NCBI GenBank assembly: GCA_027625095.1
Contig: JAQBXN010000007.1
Coordinates: 62,001-126,000, forward strand
Length of the DNA stretch: 64,000 bases
Source: Planctomycetota bacterium
GTDB lineage: Bacteria > Planctomycetota > PUPC01 > JACPCR01
Reading direction: 5' to 3'
Each line of letters begins with the position of its first letter. The stretch's first letter is position 1. This document shows positions 49,701 through 57,316 of the stretch, piece after piece. Under the pieces are notes generated by a model. The model saw only the letters and a list, made by a program, of their open reading frames with translations, made no database searches and was not told where the DNA came from. Made by a program: the position numbers and the translations under genes.

Positions 49701-50319
49701 CAACAGTTGGGGAAACCAGGCGACCATTATCGTTGAGAAGGATGTTGCCCGGGTAAAGAAGGAGGTGGGCCTGAGGGAACAGCCTTGGACCTTGGTAGAA
49801 CTCGAAGAATTTCATCCCCCCGAACTCAAGAACAAGCCGCTCTGGAAAGCGACAGCCAGTCACAACAGCAGTACCGCGCACCTGGCATTCGACCTCAAGC
49901 AAGAGACTCGTTACGACACCAGAGAGTCGATGAAGCCGGGCATGTGGTATCAGATCGAATTCCCAAGCAAGACCAAAGTATCGTCCATTATCTTGAACTC
50001 GGAACGGTCCAGGAACGACTACCCAAGAGGCTACGAAGTCCAGGTTTCGGATGACGGCAAGGAGTGGAGCGAAGTGCTCGCCAAGGGAAGCGGTCAGCAT
50101 CCCACTACAACCATCGAACTTCCCCGCATTCCCAGCACGTTTCTCCGCATAACTCAGACCGGCCAGGCAAGTCATTGGTTCTGGTCGATCCATGAACTCC
50201 AAGTCTTCGGCATCGCCAAGAAATTCGTTCCGGAGATGAAAATCCCCGGCGAGGAGAAGGAAAGAGCGGAAGATAAAGAGTTGGAGGAGTTGCTGGAGAA
50301 CGTTGAAAAGATTGAGTGA
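46732..50319 (+). CDS. Giant secreted ThuA/dehydrogenase-propeller/HEAT/cytochrome c/discoidin protein
   Basis: This 1195-residue protein has the same parts as its divergent neighbour in a different order. After a basic leader and signal helix (about 38-53) comes a ThuA-like domain (about 75-290; G-G-G-V-I-G-I-H-Q-A), then a PVC-type propeller (about 330-700; D-S-D-G-D-G-T-M-D, D-T-D-G-D-G-Q-A-D) and HEAT repeats (about 720-870). The haem motif is C912-I-T-C915-H916, and a discoidin-like domain ends the chain (about 1030-1160; Q-V-S-D-D-G-K-E-W, R-I-T-Q-T-G). A lysine/glutamate-rich tail follows. The start is GTG at 46732; residues 1-35 before the hydrophobic helix are unusually long for a leader, so a later start is possible. 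Confidence 0.76.
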   Translation: MKKENPNPLRHLDNGNLLPLSFSGTHRKTKAPTSRRTPTIAAVLFSLLTTCLRAELDLTSLTKAIPETPSATPERQRRLLVYYIKDDVKIIQLANALFSQMGKKTGAFEAVVSNDSRMFETDRLNVFDAVLFNNTANIERYILKREYRENLLKFVDEGGGVIGIHQALNGGFNLKHQDTELNWPAYSQLLGAKFDNHSWSPNGTWPVAVEDAEHPINAAFADLYHESKGIRFVGTFRIQDELRRFRDFSRKESRVLLKVDNRLNNSNGPQDNPVAWIRQQGKGRVFYSYFGSNESTYSNPLIVKHWLDGIQFALSDLKADATPVPNPPAPQTVFNDPPAPYHKPEETLKMLQLPEGFKAEVMVGEEDIHEPVVVAWDANGRMYVAEMRTYMQEIDGKDQMRPISRVSMHEDSDGDGTMDRHTVFADNLVLPRMVLPLDDRIVIGETDTSTLHAYRDTDGDGQADVKEVWYEGGNRGGNLEHQASGLIWCLDNWIYLSKDNVRFRFTSGKVVKEDSRMTGAQWGLTSDDMGRVFYSTNSNPGMGFQWPPSYGASQGDRAGDFNTIFPITRTPDIQPGLGAMREDGRLRSFTAACGQTIFRGDRLGPDVQGDYFVCEPVGRIVRRAKVKSDKGKLILEHPYHEEEREFIASSDMLFRPVNSATGPDGCLYIVDMYRGIIQEGSWVRNGSFLRPVVQRMELDKRIRNGRIYRITHESLQPGPRPGMLGEKTPELIQHLSHPNGWWRDTAQKLIILRGDKSVIPLLKEVARNGADPLGRMHALWTLEGMAVLDKELLIEKYSDKDPRVRVASIRISEQVLPGDKTLLKELAKLKTDPDFEVPGQLLLSLAYSDEEEAENLALEIVTANPDNEAVNRARDMRRSAMEEAKRRRELAIRNQLLAELMEKGESIYMGLCITCHGPDGLGMPYDDRPKEIKGPPLKGSARVLGHKDVVTRIVLNGLTGPVDDKTYTEVMVPMQGIDDEILAATMTFVRNSWGNQATIIVEKDVARVKKEVGLREQPWTLVELEEFHPPELKNKPLWKATASHNSSTAHLAFDLKQETRYDTRESMKPGMWYQIEFPSKTKVSSIILNSERSRNDYPRGYEVQVSDDGKEWSEVLAKGSGQHPTTTIELPRIPSTFLRITQTGQASHWFWSIHELQVFGIAKKFVPEMKIPGEEKERAEDKELEELLENVEKIE

Positions 50320-50691
50320 TGGAATGGAGTGGTGGAACACAGCGGAGTCTTGGAATGGTGGAAGTCTGGAAGAGTGCTGAGGTGGATGGCGCCGTTCCGT
50401 TTGGTACGGCTATGCACGAACTCAGCCAGCGCGAGCACAATCAGCATGCGGAGGATGACTTGGACTTCCTGGAGTTTTTGCTCGTGAAAGTCTGCATGTC
50501 GTTCGTGTGCTGATTGGAACAGTAGTCCGGCCTTTCACGACAGCCGGGGCGGCTTTCCCAGAATTTGCGGTTGTGGTCATGTACCCTGGAACTTAGCTTA
50601 ATGCTGCCCTCTTCATCGACGCTTCACAAGATCTCCGCACCACGCGAGAGAAGTAACAACTTCAAACTCTGATTCGAACGATCTGCGAACA
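50320..50691. other. Intergenic region with GGAATGG-rich low-complexity sequence
   Basis: This is 372 nt between two plus-strand genes. The first 80 nt after the stop are built from repeated TGGAATGG and GTGGAA motifs, recalling the heptamer arrays elsewhere but without a strict 7-nt period. From about 50400 to 50510 the minus strand has an open stretch (H-E-R-H-A-D-F-H-E-Q-K) that might be an eroded gene fragment; I cannot assign it. No terminator is evident. Confidence 0.4.
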
Positions 50692-51684
50692 ATGACAGAG
50701 CCAGCCATCTCCTGGTCCTTCCCCTACCCCGATCCGTCTGTTGCTCCGGGACTCAATGGCGAGTTGGACGCCCGGCACGCGGGCGCCTGCAGCATCATCG
50801 AGTCAGCCAGCAGATATCACCTCTTTTATTGGGGCATCGGGTCGGACGGTGTGTATCGGATCTGCCGGGCGATGTCATCGGTAGATTCACCCAATGATTG
50901 GCAGCCCGGAGGCAGCATCCTGCAATCCCAACCTGATATTGATTACAACTCCGTCGGCCCAAGCTTTCCGGAGGTCGTCGTGGTGAACGACGATGAGTGG
51001 CTACTCTATTTCGGTGCCTGGGGTGGAAAACGTGACGATGGCAAATTGCCGAACCGAACCGGAGCCGCGGCCTCACACGACGGTGGCAAGACCTGGGAAT
51101 ATGTAAAAGACGAACCAGTCATTTCACTTGACCAGAATTACGATTGCAGCGGCACCGGGAGCGTAAGCGTGCTATATGAGGATGGCCTGTTCAGAATGTA
51201 TTACACCGCTATCGGGGAATACTTTGAGAAACCCGTTGGGGTACAAACGGGGCACGGGGACTTCATCCCCCGTATCGGGATCGGTTACGCTGAATCTGAA
51301 AATGGAATCGAGTGGCACAAACCTTATGACGAGTTGATGGTCGCGCCGCGTGGATTCGGCACTGAGCCCTACGAATACATTTCATCAAAACCATGTGTCA
51401 TCCGCGAAGAGTCAGGCTATCGAATGTGGCTTTCGACATTCGGGACAGCCTACCGCATTCGAAGCCTCGTAAGCACTGATGGGCTCCACTGGAACTGGAA
51501 CCCAAGCGGGATCGATGGCGAGTTCGGCATAGGCGCAAAAGGGGCATTTGATGACCACCAGCGTTCCTATGCCTGCGTGATCAGGCATCAGGAAGAATAT
51601 AGATGCTGGTACACGGGGAACGGATTTGGCAGATCCGGGATGGGCTATGCAGTCGGGAGGGGGAAGAAGGACCTTAGACCTTAG
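50692..51684 (+). CDS. Five-bladed beta-propeller glycosidase-like protein
   Basis: This is a 330-residue protein without a signal peptide. Repeated units with S-x-D-G-x-x-W (A-A-S-H-D-G-G-K-T-W, Y-A-E-S-E-N-G-I-E-W, V-S-T-D-G-L-H-W) and F-R-M-Y-Y-T / Y-R-M-W-L-S strands are typical of GH43, GH32, GH68 and GH130-like five-bladed propellers. D31 or E27 near the first strand and the E-P-Y-E-Y motif near residue 225 are candidates for catalytic acids. The family and substrate are open. The C-terminal K-K-D-L-R-P and the TAG stop are coded by the CCTTAGA-type heptamer repeat. It is cytoplasmic if the start is right, which points to oligosaccharide processing. Confidence 0.65.
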   Translation: MTEPAISWSFPYPDPSVAPGLNGELDARHAGACSIIESASRYHLFYWGIGSDGVYRICRAMSSVDSPNDWQPGGSILQSQPDIDYNSVGPSFPEVVVVNDDEWLLYFGAWGGKRDDGKLPNRTGAAASHDGGKTWEYVKDEPVISLDQNYDCSGTGSVSVLYEDGLFRMYYTAIGEYFEKPVGVQTGHGDFIPRIGIGYAESENGIEWHKPYDELMVAPRGFGTEPYEYISSKPCVIREESGYRMWLSTFGTAYRIRSLVSTDGLHWNWNPSGIDGEFGIGAKGAFDDHQRSYACVIRHQEEYRCWYTGNGFGRSGMGYAVGRGKKDLRP

Positions 51685-51760
51685 ACCGAAGAAATCGGGC
51701 AAAGACTGTTCTTCTGTCTCCTATCTAAGGTATAAGGTCTTACTCATTACTCATTACGTC
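51670..51760. repeat. Heptamer mosaic with inverted arms upstream of fhcA
   Basis: GACCTTA occurs twice (51670, 51677), followed by GACCGAA (51684). From 51705 a second register runs ACTGTTC, TTCTGTC, TCCTATC, then TAAGGTA and TAAGGTC (51726, 51733), two TTACTCA units (51740, 51747) and TTACGTC (51754). GACCTTA is the reverse complement of TAAGGTC, so the two arms can form a hairpin. The upstream gene's stop codon (51682-51684) lies in the left arm. Confidence 0.75.
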
Positions 51761-51845
51761 CGATAGCGCATCCCAAACCGATTCGCAATAATGCCGCCCC
51801 TCATTTGCAGGACATCCTGGTCATTCCATACAGGCAAACCATTTC

Positions 51846-53498
51846 ATGTCCCTGACTAAGATTTCGGGCGGTACAATTTACGATCCACTGAATCAGGTAG
51901 ACGGCATCGTGGGTGATATCTGGGTGCGCGATGGCAAGGTAATTTCCGCACCGAGTGAAGGCACAAAAGCAGACAAAGTAATTGATGCCAATGGCCTGGT
52001 CGTCATGCCTGGCGGCGTCGATATGCACTGCCACATCGCCGGCCCCAAGGTGAATGTAGCCCGCAAGCTCCGTCCGGAAGACAAGCGTCTTGCAGACAAG
52101 GTGATGCGCACACCGAACACCCGCTCAGGCACGATGGGGAGTGTCCCGAGTACTTTCGCCACGGGCTACAAATACGCCGGGCTTGGTTACACCACCGCAT
52201 TCGATGCAGCCATCCCGCCGCTTGGGGCGCGGCACGCACACGAAGAGTTTCATGATACGCCGGTCATCGACAAAGGTTTTTTTGTCCTGATGGGCAATAA
52301 CCACTTTGTGATGCAGCAAATCAAAGAGAACGAACCCGAAAAGCTCAAGGGCTACGTCGCTTGGCTGCTGGCCGCAGCCAAAGGCTACGCCGTCAAAGCA
52401 GTCAATCCTGGGGGGGTTGAGGAATGGAAGAGTGGCGGCCCGAAGATCACCAACATTGACGACACGGTCGATTACTTCGAAGTCACTCCTCGCAAGATTC
52501 TCTGTGCGCTGGCGGATGCGGCGACCCAGCTCAAGCTTCCGCATTCTCTGCACGTCCACTGCAACAATCTTGGCCTTCCTGGCAACTGGACTACGACGCT
52601 CGACACGATGCAGGCACTCGAGGGCCGCAAAGCACATCTCACTCACATCCAGTTCCACAGTTACGCGGGCGGAGATGCGGACGAAGAAACCTTCGGTTCA
52701 CGCGTTCCCAAACTCGTCGAATATGTAAACGCTCACCCAAATCTAACGCTGGACGTCGGGCAGGTGGTGTTCGGTCAGACGACTTCGATGACGGGCGACG
52801 GCCCCCTCGGGTACTACCTCCACCAGGTGACCGGTCGTAAATGGTTCAGCTCGGATACTGAACAGGAGTCTGGCTGCGGAATCGTACCCATCGAATACAA
52901 GAACAAGAGCTTCATTCACGCGATGCAGTGGGCCATTGGGCTCGAATGGTTTCTCCTCGCCGACGATCCCTGGCAGGTGGTCATGAGCACCGACCATCCC
53001 AATGGTGGCTCGTTCATGGCTTATCCCCAGATCATTCACCTGCTCATGGACAGCGGTTACCGTAAGGACATGTGCAAGACTATTCACAAAAAAGTCCTTG
53101 AGCGCTCAATGCTCGGAAAGATCAACCGGGAGTACTCGCTATACGAAATTGCCATCATTACCCGAGCCGGCCCGGCAAAAATTCTGGGTCTCAAAGATAA
53201 AGGGCATCTCGGCCCCGGCGCCGATGCAGACATCACGATTTACACCCCGCAGAAGGACATCACCGAGATGTTTTCCATTCCGCGTGTTGTTATCAAGAGC
53301 GGAGAAGTGCTCGTTGAAGAGGGACACATCCGACAGGATTTCACCGGTAAGACATTTTACGTTTCCCCGAGCTACGATGAAGGACTGATCACAGACATCA
53401 GAGAATGGTTCGAGAGGACGTATACGATTCAGTTCGAGAATTACCCGGTGGACGAACATTACATGCCTAAGAGGGAATGCGTAATGAGCAATGAGTAA
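51846..53498 (+). CDS. fhcA: Formyltransferase/hydrolase complex subunit A (formylmethanofuran dehydrogenase subunit A-like)
   Basis: This is a 550-residue zinc amidohydrolase-fold protein matching FhcA/FwdA. G-V-D-M-H-C-H-I-A-G with H61 and H63 forms the first metal-binding motif, and N-V-A-R-K-L-R-P-E-D-K follows as in this family. H-V-H-C-N-N-L near residue 239 and S-T-D-H-P-N-G-G near residue 381 hold further metal ligands (H and D). In methylotrophs FhcABCD hydrolyses formyl-methanofuran to formate after transfer from formyl-H4MPT, finishing formaldehyde oxidation. It is first of three fhc genes here (A, D, C). Its last residues (V-M-S-N-E) and stop lie in a TAATGAG repeat. The FhcB subunit is not encoded adjacently. 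Confidence 0.88.
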   Translation: MSLTKISGGTIYDPLNQVDGIVGDIWVRDGKVISAPSEGTKADKVIDANGLVVMPGGVDMHCHIAGPKVNVARKLRPEDKRLADKVMRTPNTRSGTMGSVPSTFATGYKYAGLGYTTAFDAAIPPLGARHAHEEFHDTPVIDKGFFVLMGNNHFVMQQIKENEPEKLKGYVAWLLAAAKGYAVKAVNPGGVEEWKSGGPKITNIDDTVDYFEVTPRKILCALADAATQLKLPHSLHVHCNNLGLPGNWTTTLDTMQALEGRKAHLTHIQFHSYAGGDADEETFGSRVPKLVEYVNAHPNLTLDVGQVVFGQTTSMTGDGPLGYYLHQVTGRKWFSSDTEQESGCGIVPIEYKNKSFIHAMQWAIGLEWFLLADDPWQVVMSTDHPNGGSFMAYPQIIHLLMDSGYRKDMCKTIHKKVLERSMLGKINREYSLYEIAIITRAGPAKILGLKDKGHLGPGADADITIYTPQKDITEMFSIPRVVIKSGEVLVEEGHIRQDFTGKTFYVSPSYDEGLITDIREWFERTYTIQFENYPVDEHYMPKRECVMSNE

Positions 53499-53629
53499 GA
53501 AAGACGGAAGACGGAAGACGGAAGACGGAAGAGTCGAGCGCCAACCAGGAACTAAGAACATCAATCGCCAACCGGTATCCAGATAAAACCGGCCCTCCAA
53601 GCCAGCGCTTACGTATTACTCATTACTCA
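53482..53629. repeat. Heptamer mosaic between fhcA and fhcD (inverted relative to the copy at 54517)
   Basis: From 53482 the units are TAATGAG, CAATGAG, TAAGAAA, four tandem GACGGAA (53503-53530), then GAGTCGA, GCGCCAA, CCAGGAA, CTAAGAA, CATCAAT and CGCCAAC in unbroken 7-nt phase. The right end (53609-53629) is TTACGTA then two TTACTCA. The block from about 53532 to 53611 is the reverse complement, with few differences, of 54539-54618. It starts inside the end of fhcA and finishes 10 nt before the fhcD ATG. Confidence 0.85.
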
Positions 53630-53639
53630 TAAGATTCCC

Positions 53640-54533
53640 ATGACCATCAACGGCGTCGAAATCCAGGATACCTACGCGGAAGCCTTCGGCATGACCGGGG
53701 CCCGGTGTATCGTTACCGCTGCGAACGAGCGATGGGCAAAGATCGCCGGCGAGACGGCCAGCGGCTATGCGACTTCCGTTATCTCATGCGACGCGGAAGT
53801 CGGGATCGAGTCCGTGCTGTCTGCAGAGGAGACGCCGGACAATCGACCCGGCGTGAGCCTGTTGTTTTTTGCCTTCAATACCAAGTCCCTGGAGAAGGCC
53901 GTTGCTAACCGCATCGGGCAGTGCATCATGACCTGCCCGACCACCGCGTGCTACGACGGACTGCCCGGCTCAGAAAACACCATCGCCGTGGGTGGAGCCC
54001 TGCGTTATTTCGGTGACGGATTCCAATTCAGCAAACTAATTGCGGGGCGTCGCTACTGGCGCCTGCCGGTAATGGATGGTGAATTCACGTGCGAGGAAAG
54101 AGTCGGCACGGCTAAAGGCGTCGCCGGAGGAAACTTCCTGATTCTCGGTGAGACTCAGGCAGCAGCTCTAACCGCGGCGGAAAAGGCCGTCGAAGCAATG
54201 AACAACGTCAGTGGCATAATCATGCCATTCCCGGGCGGCATCGTCCGTAGCGGCAGTAAGGTTGGCAGCAAATACAAGAAGCTCGTCGCCAGCACGAATG
54301 ACGCCTATTGCCCTACCCTCCGTGGCCTGGTGCCAACCGAATTGCCTGAGGGGGTGAATGCTGTCTACGAAATCGTCATCGACGGCCTGACCCTTGGAGC
54401 TGTTGAAGAAGCCACGCGTGTCGGCATCCGTGCCGCCTGCACTGAAGGCGTAGTCAGGATTTCGGCAGGCAACTACGGCGGCAAGCTCGGGAAATATTTG
54501 ATAAAGCTAAGGCACGTAATGAGTAAAGAGTAA
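53640..54533 (+). CDS. fhcD: Formylmethanofuran-tetrahydromethanopterin formyltransferase
   Basis: This is a 297-residue protein matching Ftr/FhcD. I-N-G-V-E-I-Q-D-T-Y-A-E-A-F-G-M at residues 3-18 is the diagnostic N-terminus, P-T-T-A-C-Y-D-G-L near residue 100 and M-P-F-P-G-G-I-V-R-S-G near residue 199 are conserved, and N-D-A-Y-C-P-T-L-R near residue 221 is near the active site. It transfers the formyl group between the methanopterin carrier and a methanofuran analogue in the cytoplasm. The length is normal. The gene is flanked by two inverted copies of the heptamer element, and its terminal residues V-M-S-K-E and stop lie in the downstream copy. Coding runs in the same direction as fhcA and fhcC. 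Confidence 0.93.
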   Translation: MTINGVEIQDTYAEAFGMTGARCIVTAANERWAKIAGETASGYATSVISCDAEVGIESVLSAEETPDNRPGVSLLFFAFNTKSLEKAVANRIGQCIMTCPTTACYDGLPGSENTIAVGGALRYFGDGFQFSKLIAGRRYWRLPVMDGEFTCEERVGTAKGVAGGNFLILGETQAAALTAAEKAVEAMNNVSGIIMPFPGGIVRSGSKVGSKYKKLVASTNDAYCPTLRGLVPTELPEGVNAVYEIVIDGLTLGAVEEATRVGIRAACTEGVVRISAGNYGGKLGKYLIKLRHVMSKE

Positions 54534-54748
54534 AGAATAAGCGCTGGCTGGGAGGGGCGGTTTTATCTGGATACCGGTTGGCGATTGATGTTCTTAGTTC
54601 TTGGTTCTTGGTTGGCTCTTCTGTCTTCCGTCTTCCGTCTTCCGTCTTCCGTCTTCCGTCTTCCGTCTTCCGTCTTCCGTCTTCCGTCTTCCGTCTGCGG
54701 TCTTCTGTCTGTGGTCTACGGTCTACGGTCTTTCTTACTCATTACTCA
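54517..54748. repeat. Long heptamer mosaic between fhcD and fhcC
   Basis: The left end has TAATGAG (54517), TAAAGAG, TAAAGAA and TAAGCGC (54538). From 54588 the register is continuous for 161 nt: ATGTTCT, TAGTTCT, TGGTTCT, TGGTTGG, CTCTTCT, ten perfect GTCTTCC units (54623-54692), then GTCTGCG, GTCTTCT, GTCTGTG, two GTCTACG, GTCTTTC and finally two TTACTCA (54735-54748). The block 54539-54618 is the inverse of part of the copy at 53482-53629, where the GACGGAA (reverse of TTCCGTC) array has four units instead of ten. fhcC starts 20 nt later. Confidence 0.9.
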
Positions 54749-54768
54749 TCAAGTTCACCCTCACGACC

Positions 54769-55605
54769 ATGTCATTAACCCTCAAAACCAAACCCATCGA
54801 GCAAATCCCAATCGAGGCCGATTGCATCACGCCTGACAAGTTGCGTGGACTCTCGGTTTCGGAAATCGAAAAGTTACAGGTGCTTCAGGGAAACCAGAAT
54901 CTGCCGTTTGCAGAGTTCTTCGATGTTTCGGGTGACCCTTCCGACGGTGACATCGTCATCGAAGGCAATTGCGTCAAGGTGAAACTCATCGGCACCGGAA
55001 TGTCCGAAGGCAGCATCACCGTCCATGGCAACGTTGGCATGCATACCGGCGCAGAAATGAGTGGTGGCCGATTGGAGGTCTTCGGGAATGCCACGGATTG
55101 GGTCGGTGCAGAAATGAAGGGCGGGCATATACACATCCACGGCGATGCGGGACACCTTGTGGGCGGCACTTATCGCGGCGGTAATCGGGGAATGACCGGC
55201 GGCGTCATTCTTATCGATGGCAATGCGAAGAACGAAGTTGGATGCGTCATGCGAAGGGGTCTTATCGTTATCGGTGGAGATGCCGGTGATTTCGCAGGAG
55301 CCGACATGCTGGCCGGCAGCATTCTTGTTTTCGGCCTGCCAGGTATCCGGTCAGGCGCGGGTATGAAACGCGGCACCATCGCGGTTTTCGGCGAAGAGCC
55401 GGAGGATCCAAAACGCACCTTGGAGTTGCTGCCCACCTTTTTCTATGACTGCGATTACGAGCCGCCATTCCTGACTCTCTATCTGAACCAACTCGCAGGG
55501 TGGGGATTCAAGTTCCCTGACCACGTCCGCTCCGGCAACTTCCGACGCTACAGCGGGGACCTTGTGGAAATGGGCAAAGGGGAGATTTTGGTCTGGCAGG
55601 CATGA
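54769..55605 (+). CDS. fhcC: Formyltransferase/hydrolase complex subunit C (formylmethanofuran dehydrogenase subunit C-like)
   Basis: This is a 278-residue beta-helix protein of the GXGXG fold, like the glutamate synthase C-terminal domain. Repeated G-A-E-M-x-G-G-x-x and G-x-x-x-G-M-x-x-G units (G-A-E-M-S-G-G, G-A-E-M-K-G-G, G-M-T-G-G, G-A-D-M-L-A-G, G-A-G-M-K-R-G) form the turns, typical of FhcC/FwdC, a structural subunit of the formyltransferase/hydrolase complex. The frame continues upstream through the heptamer repeat to 54601, but that part is repeat translation; the ATG at 54769 starts the protein. The stop lies 24 nt before the convergent ilvD gene ends. Confidence 0.88.
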   Translation: MSLTLKTKPIEQIPIEADCITPDKLRGLSVSEIEKLQVLQGNQNLPFAEFFDVSGDPSDGDIVIEGNCVKVKLIGTGMSEGSITVHGNVGMHTGAEMSGGRLEVFGNATDWVGAEMKGGHIHIHGDAGHLVGGTYRGGNRGMTGGVILIDGNAKNEVGCVMRRGLIVIGGDAGDFAGADMLAGSILVFGLPGIRSGAGMKRGTIAVFGEEPEDPKRTLELLPTFFYDCDYEPPFLTLYLNQLAGWGFKFPDHVRSGNFRRYSGDLVEMGKGEILVWQA

Positions 55606-55629
55606 GTTCTCCTTCCTCTGAGAACCCAC

Positions 55630-57309
55630 TCACTCGTCCGTAACGCAGCCCTCAGACGCGGACTTCACAGTCTTGATGTACTTGTAAAGCGTGCCACGGG
55701 TAGCCTTGAATGGTGGCGCAGTCCAGCCGGAACGGCGTTTGTCCATCTCTTCGTCGCTGACGTCTACATCGAGGCGATTGCTGTTCGCGTCGATAGTCAC
55801 CCTGTCGCCCGTTTGGAGCAACGCGATAGGCCCACCTGTCTGGGCCTCGGGTGTGATGTGGCCAACGATGAAACCGTGCGAGCCCCCTGAGAAGCGGCCG
55901 TCCGTAAGCAGTGCGACGTCTTTGCCCAGGCCTGCACCCACAATGGCGGAGGTTGGCGTCAACATTTCCGGCATGCCGGGGCCACCCTGCGGGCCTTCGT
56001 AACGAATCACGATCACGTCCCCCTTGACGATTTCTTCTCGCTCTAATGCGGCGAGCATGTCCTCTTCAGAATCGTAGACCTTGGCCGGGCCTGTGAAAAC
56101 GAGGCCCTCCTTACCGGTGATCTTGGCGACTGCTCCCTCAGGCGCCAGATTGCCTCTGAGAATCTGGATATGACCGGTGGCCTTTATGGGATTGGAGATC
56201 GGATGAATCACGTCTTGCCCTTCGTCTAGATCCGGAAGATTGGCAACATTCTCGGCAAGGGTCTGCCCAGTGACCGTGAGGCAATCACCGGTCATGAGAC
56301 CTTCGGCCAGCAGCATCTTGATGAGGCCAGGTGTCCCTCCGACGTTGTGCATGTCCTCCTGAACGTATGTTCCACTAGGCTTGAGATCGGCCAGGAATGG
56401 CACCCGATCGCTGACTGTTTGAAAGTCATCAATAGTGAGCGGCACGTCGACCGAACGGGCCATGGCGATCAGGTGGAGAACGGCGTTCGTTGAACCTCCA
56501 AGAGCCATCACGACGACCATCGCATTTTCAAAAGCTTCCCGGGTCATGATATCACGTGGCTTGATGTCCTTTTCCAGCAGATTGCGGATGGCCTCTCCAG
56601 ACTTGAGGCATTCCTCCAATTTGGCCGGATCCTCGGCCGGGATTGACGAGCTGTAGGGAAGCGACATACCAAGGGCCTCGATGGCGCTGGCCATGGTGTT
56701 GGCAGTGTACATACCGCCGCAGGCGCCAGCGCCCGGGCAGCTCTTCTTTACTATTTCTACTCGCGTTTCCTCATCGATGGCACCTGCGAGGAACTGGCCA
56801 TAGCTCTGAAACGCAGAAACGATATCGAGTTTTTCATTCTTACTGCTGCAGCCGGGCTTGATGGTGCCGCCATAGACCATAAGAGAAGGCCGGTTCAGCC
56901 GGCCCATGGCAATGACACATCCGGGCATGTTCTTATCGCAGCCGGGCAATGAGATGTTCGCGTCATACCACTGCCCACCCATGACCGTTTCGATGGAATC
57001 GGCAATAAGGTCACGAGATTGCAGGGAATAGCTCATCCCGTCCGTGCCCATGGAAATTCCGTCGCTCACGCCAATCGTGTTGAATCGCATCCCGACGAGC
57101 CCTGCAGCCGTGACGCCTTCCTTGACCTTTTCGGCAAGGTGGAGCAGGTGCATGTTACAGGTGTTGCCTTCATACCAGACACTGGAAATGCCAACCTGCG
57201 GTTTCATCATGTCCTCTTCGGTCATGCCTGTGCCATAAAGCATGGCCTGCGAAGCGCCTTGGGACTTTACCTGGGTGACTCTCGAGCTGAATTTGTTGAG
57301 TGCTGGCAT
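55630..57309 (-). CDS. ilvD: Dihydroxy-acid dehydratase
   Basis: This is a 559-residue IlvD/Edd-family enzyme of branched-chain amino acid synthesis, which dehydrates 2,3-dihydroxy-isovalerate or 3-methylvalerate. C-D-K-N-M-P-G-C near residue 123 and [10 protein letters not shown] near residue 193 supply iron-sulfur cysteines, and G-R-F-S-G-G-S-H-G near residue 472 is a typical family loop. The order and length match IlvD rather than Edd. The heptamer array at 57317-57337 begins 7 nt upstream of the ATG, in the place of a Shine-Dalgarno. It is convergent with fhcC, with 24 nt between the ends. Confidence 0.93.
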   Translation of the reverse strand: MPALNKFSSRVTQVKSQGASQAMLYGTGMTEEDMMKPQVGISSVWYEGNTCNMHLLHLAEKVKEGVTAAGLVGMRFNTIGVSDGISMGTDGMSYSLQSRDLIADSIETVMGGQWYDANISLPGCDKNMPGCVIAMGRLNRPSLMVYGGTIKPGCSSKNEKLDIVSAFQSYGQFLAGAIDEETRVEIVKKSCPGAGACGGMYTANTMASAIEALGMSLPYSSSIPAEDPAKLEECLKSGEAIRNLLEKDIKPRDIMTREAFENAMVVVMALGGSTNAVLHLIAMARSVDVPLTIDDFQTVSDRVPFLADLKPSGTYVQEDMHNVGGTPGLIKMLLAEGLMTGDCLTVTGQTLAENVANLPDLDEGQDVIHPISNPIKATGHIQILRGNLAPEGAVAKITGKEGLVFTGPAKVYDSEEDMLAALEREEIVKGDVIVIRYEGPQGGPGMPEMLTPTSAIVGAGLGKDVALLTDGRFSGGSHGFIVGHITPEAQTGGPIALLQTGDRVTIDANSNRLDVDVSDEEMDKRRSGWTAPPFKATRGTLYKYIKTVKSASEGCVTDE

Positions 57310-57316
57310 GGGTGCG

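Noticed and set aside
54588-54748. Direct repeats reminiscent of a CRISPR array
   Set aside because: The units are contiguous 7-mers with no unique spacers, and no cas genes are in the window.
54601-54768. N-terminal extension of fhcC with repeated S-S-V-F-R-L-P
   Set aside because: This is translation of the heptamer repeat (7 nt x 3 = 7 residues); FhcC homology begins at the ATG at 54769.
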